This document shows, piece after piece, positions 13,150 through 25,253 of a stretch of 64,000 bases of DNA (within the stretch, counting starts at the first letter, position 1; every line of letters starts with the position of its first letter). A program made the position numbers and the translations under genes. This DNA is from Rosellinia necatrix. Lineage: Eukaryota > Ascomycota > Sordariomycetes > Xylariales > Xylariaceae. The notes beneath the pieces are model-generated. The model ran no database searches and had not been told where the DNA came from. It saw only the letters and a program-made list of their open reading frames with translations. The stretch is from the NCBI GenBank assembly GCA_021209875.1, contig JAGYVD010000001.1:5394001-5458000 (forward strand), written 5' to 3'.

Positions 13150-14820
13150 GTGTAGGTATAGGGATGGGTGGAGGTAGGGGCTTGCTTGCTTGCCCATCGC
13201 GCATTGTCGGCGGGGTCCGGTAGTCGGCATATTTGGCCTCGGACATTCAACATCTGCCGGGCTATGTATATATATATATCTGTCTATGTGGCTGTAGCTG
13301 GAGAAGGGCTACGCAGCCGTGTATTCGTGGCTTGTAGGTATCGGGATCGGAGGCCATGGTAAATTTTCTCTTGGTTTCTCTGTTGAATTCAACTCAATAT
13401 GCTACAGCCACAATTGCAACACATAAGCAGATGCAAGCAGTCCAGGATTGACTTAGTAAAGTTCTATATCTCCTAGTGAAACTTGAGCAGGACTGTTGCA
13501 TGTTACTAATTACCGTTTTGTTCCGTCATGCTACGTTAAGGATTAGTCTTGGGATCTAGAAACGACCTCTATTATTGATGAAGAGAAATGTGCTCTCAGT
13601 TTCTTGGCCACCGGCTACTGCAGCTTATATACATGGTAGCGAAGCCTGTGCCCGGCCGAGCCCGGAGGCTCACTTGGTTCTACCATACCAAGAAAACTTT
13701 GAAGATTCTCAATGTCAACCGAACATAATCATATCACTATACTACAGCGTTACTATAGCCATAATGATCGGATGCAGAACTTCCTAAGTTCAGAACCGAG
13801 TCGTTTACGGCTCTTAACTATCCACAATTTGGTAAATTTGGGCAGTCGTGATATCGGATTGGAGTAGAATACGATATCAGCTTTTTCCCTACGCTAGTGA
13901 CCTCTCTGCTATTTTCGTCCCGACGTTACTTCTATGCAACTATAAGTTCCCATTTCCTCGGTGCAACCCCGGGCAAACACGTTATTGGATGCAGGTAAAC
14001 TAACGATAGCTATTCTCTAAGAGCTGTTCCTGGGTGTGTAACGAAAAAGTTTGGTCGTGTTTCCTTGTTTACCCTGACTAGGCAACAAATTTACCCGGCT
14101 TTATAGGGGAGATTGTGTTGTATGACTTTTATGTTCCGCGCCGTTCTCACCTGCGTTCTGGGGGCTGCCTTAATTACCCCGCATTATTGCAGATCATAGC
14201 TATCCTAATGTAACTGCCAGGGCTACCTAACGGTTTAGTGTGGATATTGATGCTGACATTGCATCGGCGTCCGATTTACGGGCTCCGATACTGGATGGCA
14301 GGGTGTTTGATGCAGGCTCCGTTACAACGGCTTCAGCTCCCTTAATTCGAGCTATTGGCTTGATATTCTTGGCGTCCTGCGTATAGTTGCCAACAATAGG
14401 CACAGAATCTAAACGCTTTTGTAATTCCGGCCAACAGCATGGGTTGGGGTGGGAAGGGTGACCCCGTTACTATAAGCGTCCTACGATTGACGTTGGCCAC
14501 GTCTCAATGGATATCCAATGACGAGTTTCAATTCACCCTGTCGGATGATTTTAGACTATAGTGCTTAGTTGCAGAATTATGGAACTTTGGGTCATAATCG
14601 CCAGCTGATGTTGATCAACACTATCTAATTAATACTGTGGTAATATTGCTGTATGGGTCGATCTAGCCCAAGGAACACACTTCGAAAGTCAGAGGTAGAG
14701 ATATTTAGTTTGCTTACGTTGTGAGAATTCAGCATATAAAATTGAGAAGCTCAATCCGGGGTTGACATCTTCGTATGGCAGCTACGTCAATGTTTCTGCC
14801 CAGCGGTGATACGGTCAAAG
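13150..14820. other. intergenic region before the polyketide synthase
   Basis: 1.7 kb without a convincing gene. Base composition falls sharply from the GC-rich esterase to about even or AT-rich sequence. The promoter of the synthase must lie in the last few hundred bases. No recognisable regulator-binding palindrome stood out by eye. Confidence 0.45.
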
Positions 14821-17800
14821 ATGCTCTACATTTTTGGTGATCAGGTTGGGGACGTTCTATCCAGCATAAGAGAGTTAAATATACTCTCAGCAACACATCC
14901 AAATTTAAGAGATTTCCTCGCCAAATCTACGGATCGACTACGAGATGCTTTCGCCAGGGACGCTTCCAGGCGTAGTCTCCTATCACTCGCCAACCCTCTC
15001 GAACTTGCTGTTGCGGCAGAAAGTGACCATTTACATGACTCGGCATTGGCAGCTGCGCTTTTATGTATAAGCCAGATTGGATCACTTATCGTGTATGTGC
15101 AAACAACCAAGTTAGCGGAAATGTAACTTGTTGACTATTTTCAGACATTTGGAAAGATATCCTCGAGCACTTGACGCTGGGGAGCATCAGCCCGTCATTC
15201 TTGGTATCTGTACCGGCCTTCTAGCAGCTACGGCTATGGCTTGCTGCAAATGTTTGACCGAGCTGTTGTGGATTGCCGAAGACATCGTTGAAATAGCGTT
15301 TCGAGTTGGCCTCGAGGCACAACACAGATCGGCGTACATTGAATCTTCAACTGAATCTTGGGCCTTCCTGGTAAGCAACGTCGATGCTCTCAATGCAAAA
15401 GAAACTATCGAGAGGTTCAATAATGCCTCTATACTCGAACCCAACCGGAATGCGTATATAAGTGCCGAGGGTGCATCGTCCATTACAGTCAGTGGGCCTC
15501 CATCTACGCTGAACGACCTTTTCTCGCAAAACACGCCCTTCTTTCATGCTCGGAGATTCCCATTGCCAATATTCTCCGCATTCCATGCCGAACACCTCAG
15601 CATCGTCTCGGGGGAAAGGATCATCAAGGGATTCAACAATAAAATTCTACATACTCCGGTCCAGCATTCGAAGTTGTTGTCTCCAAGTTCAGGCCAGCCC
15701 TACATAGGGGCTACTTTTGGGGATATCCTTCTTGAAGTCGTCAATGAGATTCTCCAAATCCCAATCAATTTTGAAACGATTGTTGAAGAATTGTCTTGCT
15801 CTCTTCGGCCTAGGACATCTCTTATCCGAATGGGACCCGTTAGCTCGGCGAAAACGATCAAGGAATCTCTAGCGCTATGTGGAATAGAGCTGGTTGAAGT
15901 AGAGGATGATCCCTTACGAAGACATTACAATAGAATGAATGAAACTGGAATTGCCATTGTTGGCATGGCTGCTCGGCTACCTGGTAGCGAGACGCTGGAG
16001 GAGTTCTGGCAGATTCTGGAGACAGGTCAGGACCTCCACCAAGAGATACGACCGGATCGGTTCGATGTGAGCTCTCATTTCGATAGCTCAGGGGATAAAA
16101 AGAATACGACACTTACACCCTATGGTGTTTTTATTGATCGTCCAGGTTACTTCGATACCAGACTCTTTAACATGTCCCCCCGCGAGGCAGCTCAAACCGA
16201 TCCACAGCAGAGGCTCCTTCTGCTCACAACCTACGAAGCGTTAGAGATGGCCGGATATCAACCAAACGCCACCCCTTCAACATCCATCAGGAGAATAGGA
16301 TCTTATATCGGCCAGACCAGCGACGACTATCGCGAGGCGAATGCGGGCCAAAACGTCGACACGTTTTTTATTACGGGAGGCATTCGGGCATTTGGTCCTG
16401 GGAGGCTAAACTATTACTTCGGCTGGGAAGGTCCTAGTTACTCAGTCGATACCGCTTGTTCGTCTAGCATGGCCTCAATCCAGCTAGCATGCTCCGCCCT
16501 ACTCGCTCGCGAATGTGATGCTGCCATTGGGGGCGGCGCCAATTTGTTGACTTCAAGTGATCTGTTTGCTGGTTTGAGCCGAGGAAACTTTCTGTCTAAA
16601 ACAGGCGGATGCAAGACTTTTGACGAAGATGCGGATGGTTACGTTCGAGCCGATGGGGTAGGTGTCGTCGTTCTCAAGCGTTTGGCTGATGCGATAGCCG
16701 ATCGAGACAATATCTTTGGTGTCATCAAGGGAGCCACGACGAACCATTCGGCGGATGCGGTGTCGATCACCCACCCCCATGCTGGTGCGCAAGAACGTTT
16801 ATTTAGGAGTGTCCTAGATAAGGCAGGACTTCGCCCAGATGATATTGACTATGTCGAATTGCATGGTACGGGGACTCAGGCTGGTGATGTAACGGAGTCA
16901 AAGTCAGTTATCAATGTCTTTGGTCATGGTCGCTCGAGCCCACTGTACATTGGGACAGTCAAGCCGAGCTTGGGCCATGGCGAAGCAGCCAGCGGCGTCA
17001 CCTCTCTTATGAAGGCGCTCATGATGTTCAAGAAAAATACGATCCCTCCTCATATTGGCATCAAGAACAGAATGAATCAGAAACTCCCACCGCTCGCAGA
17101 GTTCAATACGTTTCTCTCGTTTGGGAACACGGACTTCTCGGCCCGAGCCAACGGGGACGGCAAGAGACGGATATTAATCAATAACTTCGACGCCGCGGGG
17201 GGAAATACTAGTATGGTCGTGGAAGAAGGCCCCAAGTTGCAGGTCCAGGGCATTGATCCTCGTCACTATCACGCAGTTGTCGTGTCGGCAAAGACATCAA
17301 CGGCATTCGTCAACAATACCAGAAGGCTATTGGAGTATGTCATCGAAAACCCACACACGAGACTACAGGATATCGCATATACTACTACCGCTCGTCGCAT
17401 GCACTATGCATTGAGGCAAGGACACGCCGTCTCGTCACTTGAGGAACTTTCTGCGGCCCTACGGAGATCGTTGGAAAGCGAACCTGCATTGAAAACGCAC
17501 GCTGTCCCGGCCTCTCCAATTTTTATATTCACAGGCCAAGGATCATTCTATATCTCAATGGCCTCAGAGTTGTTTAAAACCCATGTCAAGTTTCAGGAGA
17601 GCATATATGCATACGAAAAAGTCTGTCTATCGCACGGGTTCAATACCTTTGTCCCACTTATCACTGATCAAACTCTTGATGCCTCTAAAGCTACTCCTCA
17701 GCAGATCCAGCTTGCTATAGTATCAATTGAATTAGCGATCGCGGAGTTGTGGAAGTCTCTCGGAGTGTCGCCATCTGCTGTCGTGGGCCATAGCTTAGGA

Positions 17801-20800
17801 GAGTATCCGGCCCTCTATACCGCAGGCATAATATCGCTGAGTGATTGCCTCTATCTAGTAGGCAAGCGAGCAGATATTATGGAAAGCGAATGCACACCAG
17901 GAACACATTCAATGCTTGTAGTCAAAGAAACTGCCGCCAAGGTGGAGGATTTGCTTTGGGAACACCAAGCCCTAGGCTGTGAAATCGCCTGCGCTAATAG
18001 CCCTCAGTCTACGGTAATCAGCGGCGAGATAGAGCAAATCAGACAATTCCAGCAGGCTATCGAGTCGCAGGCAGTCAGAACGACAAACTTGGGAGTTCAA
18101 TATGCCTTCCACTCAGCGCAGATGGAATCCATTCTCGGAGCTTATAGAAATATCACCGAAAAAGTTCACTTCGGCGAACCGGCCATACCCTTTGCATCCA
18201 CATTACTCGGGGACATAGTTACGGAAAAGGGAGTCATCAGCGCAGACTATTTGGAGCGCCAAACGAGAGAACGAGTGCAATTTGCCAAAGCCCTGTCAAC
18301 TGTGCAATCCAATTTTGCAAAAACGAAGCGTATCATATGGATTGAGACCGGCCCAAACCCCTTGTGTCTCGGTCTTGTTCGCGCCACTTTGGGAGCGGGA
18401 GAGGTGCTGTTGCCATCGCTGAAGCGTGGAGAGAGCGACTGGAAGGTGTTTTCGGATTCGGTTGCAAAAGCCTACAGCAGTGGTATTAACATTGACTGGC
18501 CAGAGTACCATCGTCCATTCAATCAATCGGTTCGTCTCCTTGAGCTCCCCAATTACGCCTTTGACCTCAAGAACTACTGGATTCAATATGAAGGCGACTG
18601 GGCACTTCGGAAAGGGGAGCCGGTGATCCAGGATTCATCCAATCACTCGAAGCCAACATTCTCGACTACAGGTCTTCATTGTATTGAATCGGAAATAATC
18701 GATAGTCACGGGATTACGGTCATCTTTGTGACGGAAGCCTCCGAGCCAAAACTTAACAAGGCACTACGTGGCCATCTAGTTAACGGGGCTGGGCTCTGTT
18801 CAAGCTCTGTCTATGCCGATATGGCATTCACTGCAGCAAACTACCTTCAGGAACGCATGAGTCCCCCAGGAAGCTTTTCGATGGATGTTCGTGACATGAA
18901 TGTTCACAAACCATTAATCATCCAACCCGGGAATACCGCGCAGATCATACGAGTCTTAGCAAGCCAAAAATCGGCATCAGGCGTCGTTGAAGTGAAGTTC
19001 AGCTCCCAAGATGGCAATGTCTACCAAGATCATGCTCACTGTACTGTCGCCTTTGGTGACGGGAGCGAGTGGAAATCAAATTGGGCCAGGAATGCCTATC
19101 TCGTCAGGGCTCGGATGGATCATCTCACTGCATCGTCTTTGATTGGGCAAACGCATAAAATTCTACGCCCGTTGGCATACAAACTCTTCAGGGCCCTCGT
19201 AGATTATGATCCGAAATACCAGGGCATGGAAGAGGTCTATCTGGACAGTAACCTATTAGAAGCAACAGCGCAGGTCAAATTCGCCGCTGACGAGTCAGAT
19301 GGACACTTCATGTACAGCCCCTATTGGATTGACGGTATTACCCATCTCTCTGGTTTCGTCCTGAACGGGGCCGACACTACCCCAGACGATCGCGTCTTCA
19401 TCTCACATGGTTGGCGGAGCCTCAGGATAGTAGGCCAACTTTCCGCTTCCGCCAGATATCAAAGCTACGTGCGAATGCAAGATACAAACACGCCAGGCGT
19501 TCTATCCGGGGATGTCTACCTCTTCGAGCAAGATCGGATTATCGCGGTCTGCGAAGGCCTTAAGTTCCAAAGCATCAAGAAGGCGATTCTTGACCACCTA
19601 ATTCCACCAACGGCAACTAGCACAGTGACGGCACAGAATATTCCCACCATTGGCTCCGTTCGACGAGCCGTATTGCCTGAAAGAATTGACATAGTTCGAC
19701 ATAACGTGAAGTCTGCTGCGGGAGCATCCGACGCGACCATTGATATAGCTCTCGCAATAATCGCGTCAGAGGTTGGCGTAGACTTGGTCGAGCTAAGCGA
19801 TGATTCGCTGTTTTCTGACTTCGGTGTTGATAGTTTACTTTCCCTGAGCATAGTTGCGAAACTCGGGGTAGCGTTAGGAGAAGATATCCCCGCGCAACTG
19901 TTCAGTGACTGCCTCACTGTCCGCGATGTACGAAAGCACTTTGCTATTGAGTCTAGCGAACCGCACCTGTTCACAAATGATTCGACGGATAGCTCTTCGA
20001 TGGGGGTGGGGAGCAATCGATCGACAAATATAAGTACCCCAGAACCATACCAGGCGAAGACTCATCATGCCGACGAACTCCGCAAAGTTATAGCTCAAGA
20101 AGCCGGTCTTGAAGTTCACGAGATAGACGAAGAGACACCCCTATCCGAGTACGGAGTCGACAGCTTGCTGTCTTTATCCATATTGGCCACCATCAACTCA
20201 ACTGGCATGGGTATCCTCCCCTCCAGCTTCTTAATCGACCACCCAACGCTTGCTTCGATCCGCGAGTCTCTAAGTAGCACACCACAGGTATCCCCAGAGA
20301 AGTTAATCGAGGCAGCGCAGGAGGCGTTACCCCAGAAGGCCGAAGCCGTGCTGCTGCAACAGGGATCTGGCCAGAAAGGGCCAGCGCTTTTCCTCCTCCC
20401 GGACGGCTCCGGGAGAGCCGCCAGTTACATGGGCCTCCCGCAGCTGGGCTCTCCGGGGGGTGTCTATGGGCTGAACAGCCCGTTCCTGAGCGCGCCGGGG
20501 GCATTCGGAGTCTCGCTCGGGGCCGCCGCGACCATGTACGTGACGGAGATCCGACGCATACAGCCCCGCGGGCCATACCGACTTGGGGGCTGGTCCATCG
20601 GCGGCACGTACGCGTTCGAGGCCGCATCGCAGCTGGCCCGGGAGCACGGAGAGCAGGTGGAAATGCTGATCCTCATCGACGCGCCCTGCCCGGCAGTCCT
20701 GCCGCCACTCCCGCTCGAGACCATCGATCTCCTCTCGGATCTGGGGGTCATCGAGGGGCTGCGGGGGAAGGGGCCCGCCATCCGAGACAGCGTGAGGAGG

Positions 20801-21154
20801 CACTTCCAGGGCTCGGTCAATGCGCTCAGGCGATACGAGGCGACGGCGATACCGCATGTGTTGGGGCCGAAGGCTGTCGTCATCCTCTGGGCGGAGAAGG
20901 GGGTTTGCGAGACTGTCGGCGAAGCGTGCCGGCCATCCTATGGCGGCAGCGGCGGCAGGGGGAAGGAAAATAATGCGGCGAGTGACTGGATCATGGATCG
21001 AAGACACGATTATGGTCCGAACGGCTGGGACAGTCTTCTCGCCGGATCCAGCATCCGGTGCGGAACGGTTGTGGGCGATCATTTCAGCATGATGCGGAAA
21101 CCTGCGATTGTTGATGTAGGCTACAAGCTGATTCAGGCGCTAGGATGTGTGTAG
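14821..21154 (+). CDS. non-reducing polyketide synthase (SAT-KS-MAT-PT-ACP-ACP-TE)
   Basis: Two exons, 14821-15092 and 15145-21154, encode 2093 residues; the 52-bp intron is GTATGT...CAG. The first ATG gives MLYIFGDQ, the normal start of a starter-unit acyltransferase. Domains and key residues: SAT with Cys113 (GICTG); ketosynthase from about 357 with Cys529 (TACSS), His664 (ELHGTG) and His702 (GHGEA); malonyl transferase with Ser974 (GHSLGE); product template with His1301 (LRGHLVNG) and Asp1487 (YWIDG); two acyl carriers with Ser1654 and Ser1764 (both GVDSLLS); thioesterase/Claisen-cyclase type with Ser1908 (GWSIGG) and His2070 (GDHFSMM). All catalytic residues are present, so it should be functional and make an unreduced aromatic polyketide. 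Length and domain order fit orsellinate- or naphthopyrone/melanin-type synthases; the product cannot be read from sequence. The thioesterase-coding end is much more GC-rich than the rest. Confidence 0.95.
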
Positions 21155-21377
21155 GTTTCGTGGGTTGTATACATGGGTAGGCCATTATACCAGAAAATAT
21201 AAGTTAAACATATATATCTCTTTGTATAAGGGCCAAGTGACCATACTTTACTGTGCTGGATCCTACCCCCTGTGTTTCAGACATAAGAAGTCGTAGATAG
21301 AATTTTACCAGGTCTGTATTATGTTTCCTTCGATAATCCGCCAAGTTGTAGTTACTATGGTTTTCAATCTCATGTCT
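21155..21377. other. 3' flank of the polyketide synthase
   Basis: AT-rich sequence between the synthase stop and the end of an opposing coding-like frame; the two are convergent. No clear element is visible. Confidence 0.4.
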
Positions 21378-21859
21378 TTAAGCTAAAACTATTTCGCGTT
21401 TTCTATCAATATCTAACCCGTATCGGTTCCTCATGATATTGAGTACCCCTCGCAACAGACTTCCGTTTAACGGCTGCTGTTCGCCATCAAGTCGCTCTCC
21501 AGGATCTTCAGAGCTCAGAAAACAATCTCCAATAAGTTCAAACATCCCGGGATTTTAGTGTTTCCGAATAACGAAGGGTGTTCGCCCACTTGGAAGAATA
21601 TGGATCTCTTCTCCTCGAGTATCCTACTATGGGGTTCTATCGAATCGCCTGTTATAAGCACCGCTTCGTCGTGGAGAATAGCCCCTGTGGTGAGCAGCCG
21701 TGGAAGGAACGATAAATGAAACCACCTAGCCAATGATTCATAGTCTTTAGGTTGCATCCAACCGATTCCCGAAGTTCGCCAACATGTGTCGCCAACCCAG
21801 GTTCTCATAACCTTTTGATCAGCAGGTCGCCTGCGATTGCCCCCTAATCTGAATGTCAT
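21378..21859 (-). pseudogene. unidentified coding-like fragment with a frameshift
   Basis: On the minus strand, 21859 down to about 21545 reads as a protein-like sequence (TWVGDTCWRTSGIGWM, ARWFHLSFLPRLLTTGAIL, GDSIEP). The neighbouring frame from about 21550 to 21378 continues in equally protein-like style (MFELIGDCFLSSEDPGERL, LNIMRNRYGLDIDRKREIVLA) to a TAA. The two join at AAATCCCGGGATG if one base is missing, or less likely through a poor GTGGGC intron. I do not recognise the family with certainty; the short FELIGDCF stretch recalls the C-terminal region of some HET-domain proteins. It probably is the 3' part of a broken gene whose upstream portion is lost. Confidence 0.4.
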
Positions 21860-22404
21860 TCCGTGTCTCTATTCATCCCTGATGTGATTTACGTCTACAT
21901 ACCAGTCAATATTTGCTGCTATACGCATACGTTAAGCCAAGTATTCTTAATCGGTCTTTACAAATAATGTTTAGCATCGATAACATTAAGCGTCTCCTCT
22001 ATATCCCCTATTTCGGCGGCAGTCACCGAGAATCTAGTTCTTCCGAAGACTCCGGAGCCCCCCGTTATTCTGCCTTCCCAGCGGACCACTACCCCGCTCC
22101 TTCACCACATGGTTCCTGTTCTTACCGGCGACACAGGAGACATGAATCCTCGTCGTGGAAATAATCGTGGCGGCTAAACATCGTCTTCCACAGCAGCGTT
22201 CTTCCCCCCTCGCGTTTCTTGCTCCTAAAGTACTTGTCTATCTCCCTCTTTTCATCCTATATTAAATCAAATTGGTAATCATCACCCTTCTTGCCTTGTA
22301 CCAGGAGTGCGAGCAATTAGTAGGTAGATACTAACGCTGTTAAGCAGGCACGGAAGTAGGACCGTGCATCCTTTTTTTGCACTTGCCTGTCAAGGAAGAC
22401 AAAA
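21860..22404. other. intergenic region
   Basis: Between the fragment above and the CorA-like pseudogene. A short plus-strand ATG frame near 21968-22164 is Ser/His/Pro-rich and matches nothing I know; it could belong to the decayed 5' end of the CorA-like gene. Confidence 0.35.
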
Positions 22405-24206
22405 CAAGCCTTAGACTCGACTGGTCCTCCATGGATATCGATTGCAAGATCCGCGAATCTTTGTGAGGGAGATGTCAACGAGTTCAAGTTCCTTCCTGAC
22501 CATCCTTGCGTTATTCAGACAGTGCGTCTAACACGTGTCGCCCCGGTGAGTACCTCGACAGCACCGCCAATGACATTCTTACTAATGGGACCTCTACGTC
22601 ATTATCATAGGATGTAGTAAAGGTCGTAGAAGACACCACACACCACTCTGAAGGTGAATACCTAAATTGGATCAACCAGGTAAATACCCTAACCACCATG
22701 GATTGAAACAATCAAGCAAGATGAGTTTACCACCCTTCTAATTAGTACTAGAGTCAATCATGTCCCGAGGAATCGACCACGATGTTGGTCATGCATCACC
22801 GAGTGAACGCGGAAAATGCCAAAGAGACTTCTCTTCCGTATAGCAGAGCCACCTTCAAAGCGGCGTGTGGACCCCTTTATTAGCACCGGTCTATCGTGGA
22901 AGCTATTCGCAGAAAGTTGCATGCCATCTTCACAAAATGGGACGTCGCGGCGTGGAAATCTCGACAAGATCTGGGTCTAGTTGTCGGTAAGTGATCACGA
23001 GTACACCAACAAGCAAGAAATTTATGGGATAGATACACACATATGAAACTGACTGCCATCTCTATATACAATAATAGTCTACAACTGCAAGTCGGACACC
23101 CTTTCTCCAGCGGGGGAGGGACGATATGATGCTATCAGCGACTCACTTCCCCCAAAAGTCAGCCATTTTCGCTGTTGCATACGGCTGCACCGACCACTGC
23201 CGCGACGAGATCGTCTACTGGCTAGGTTACGCCAAAACATTCTCTTTTGATCCTCTACTCCTCTACATGACATGGGCTGAGCTTGAGCACCGTCGTCTAA
23301 TCGACGGTGTGGATCTCAAGGCGACTCCTCTCTGGGAAGGCATCTCGCACATGAACGAGACGCTCAACATCAATCATAAGAACATGAACAGTCTGCTCAC
23401 CAAGCAGGGTCATGGCGGCAAGAGTAGTAGAATCGGCGACAGCAGCACCGGCAGTGACCGGATGATCAAGGTGACGCGCGTTGGAACTAAACAGAACGAT
23501 ATCATGAAGCGTGAGTGTGAAGCTGTCAATCTCTGGGTTAACGTGGGCACCCTCAAGAACGGGCTCGAGAGCTTCAAGACCGAGTTGAAGTCGACGCTGG
23601 AGTGTTCCAGGGACTCATCTGACGGCAAAGATGATTCATTACAACAGCAGCAGCAACAGGTCAGACTTGACTCCATTCGCAGACACGCCGCGCATAGGAT
23701 CCAGCATAGGCTGAGGGGCATGCTCTTCTTGCCTGGGACTTTTTTCGCAGTGAGCACCCAGCTCTCTCCTCTTTTCATTCATCGCCTTGCATCTACCTAA
23801 CTCAGCATGTAAACTTCAACTGACTAATCAAACTTGGCAAACAAAGACTTTCTTCTCAATGACCTTCTTCAGCTGGACTGTGCAAGACAACCATGGCAAC
23901 ATCAACAGCAACAGTAGCCACCCGGTCGTATCCCCCTACATAGCCATCTACTTCATCTTCACCGTGTTCGCGACCGCTGCCACCGTCTGGCGGTTCCAGT
24001 CCTGGGCGCGAAAGCAGGACGACGAGGCCGAGCAGAGTCTGACGGCGTAGCTCGAGAGCTATCCTGCCATCGCGGCTTCTCTGTTGGCTCGGCAGACTGT
24101 GCCGTACCATAATAATTCCGGCGCTGGTATCAATATAGATGTTAATACTGCTGGGCAGATGCAGGGGCAGATGGCGCGGCCTTGGGAAGATGTCACGTGT
24201 GTTTAG
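22405..24206 (+). pseudogene. decayed CorA-like Mg2+ transporter family gene
   Basis: Exon-like pieces at 22480-22545, 22611-22679, about 22752-22986, 23078-23749 and 23847-24206 share splice phases and together resemble fungal CorA-like membrane proteins. Family marks are TTMLVMHHRVN, the LSATHFPQK...FAVAYGCT stretch, the coiled middle with CEAVNLWVNVGTLKNGLESFKT, GMLFLPGTFFA joined over the 23750-23846 intron to TFFSMTFFSW, and a final hydrophobic helix (YIAIYFIFTVFATAATVW). Damage is clear: an in-frame TAG at 22881-22883, one extra G in the run at 23112-23116, a second in-frame TAG at 24048-24050 with coding-like sequence continuing to 24206, and an apparently missing segment before the first membrane helix. 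The N terminus is unresolved and the 22405 boundary approximate. Confidence 0.65.
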
Positions 24207-25253
24207 GGGTGTTTGCGTTGGATATCGGGCGATTTTCACATCCGTGACTTAAATGGGGGAGACTGACGATTCACAACTCTAATTCTAAATTATGTGTAGT
24301 ATCGCTATCTTTTTTTGACGTGGAATATACTAGTTTCATGTAACATTTACTCCTATATTATTTAACTCATCCGACACGACTCCTACAACCAAAGACGGCA
24401 ATAATAGCATCTTGACTCAGCCAACGGCCTTTCTCAGTCTCTCCACAAGGCCTCAGATTCAAAAGAGTGGGTTGTTCAATCGTTTATCTACTCAAGCCGA
24501 CAAGCCATTCATGACAGCACGCCCTGCGGTGGCAGGTTGACAGTCCCCGAGGGGAGTTATATCTGGACATGATTGTGATTATGGTTGAAGCTCAGGGGCG
24601 GTCCACGCGGGACGCCGAGTTCCCCAAATTACACTTCTCAGACTTGCAGGACAGCTTTAGGGTATTTTGATCGTTGATCGGCCAAAAATACCTTCCCCTT
24701 AGAAAAATTCATAGGCCATGAAGGGAGCACGGGCAATCATTGCCCCGAAAAATTCTGGGCTGGGATATAGTGTATGACGTAGTAGCTCTCAGTAATAAGG
24801 TGTTGAGTGGCCTATCAAACAGATGATCTGCCTTGATACTTTAGGTACCTGTGGCTTTTCTATGACTAAGCCGTAAAAGGGGTTGAGATTGCCCTGTAGT
24901 TTGTCCCACCGCCACTCGATCACCGACTTGCAATACATTACTAAAAAACAGACAAAAGGAACATTGGCCGACAGGGCTTGCTGCACCATTCACAACCTCT
25001 CAGACCTCTGGACTGCGCCGCGGTCCAGAGTACCTCTCACGGTCTGGGACCAAAATTCAATCAACGGACCGCCTTGCAATATCAAACACTTCGAGAGCCC
25101 GTGCTAACTCAGCATGGCAGTGCAGTTGGTCTTCTACCCTACCTCGTAGCTGCCGGGTTTCTGTTTTGCTATCAACTTGCTAACTTACTAGAATACCATA
25201 TGAAATTGATTTTCAGCTTCAATAATGGTCTTTTTTTCTGTAAAACAAATTAT
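24207..25253. other. AT-rich intergenic region
   Basis: No supported gene. Several frames of 60-140 residues overlap on both strands without conserved motifs. It separates two decayed genes and may contain more eroded coding sequence than I can recognise. Confidence 0.4.

Noticed and set aside
14806..14820. Earlier GTG start for the polyketide synthase
   Set aside because: The ATG at 14821 gives the family-typical MLYIFGDQ start; GTG starts are not expected in fungi.
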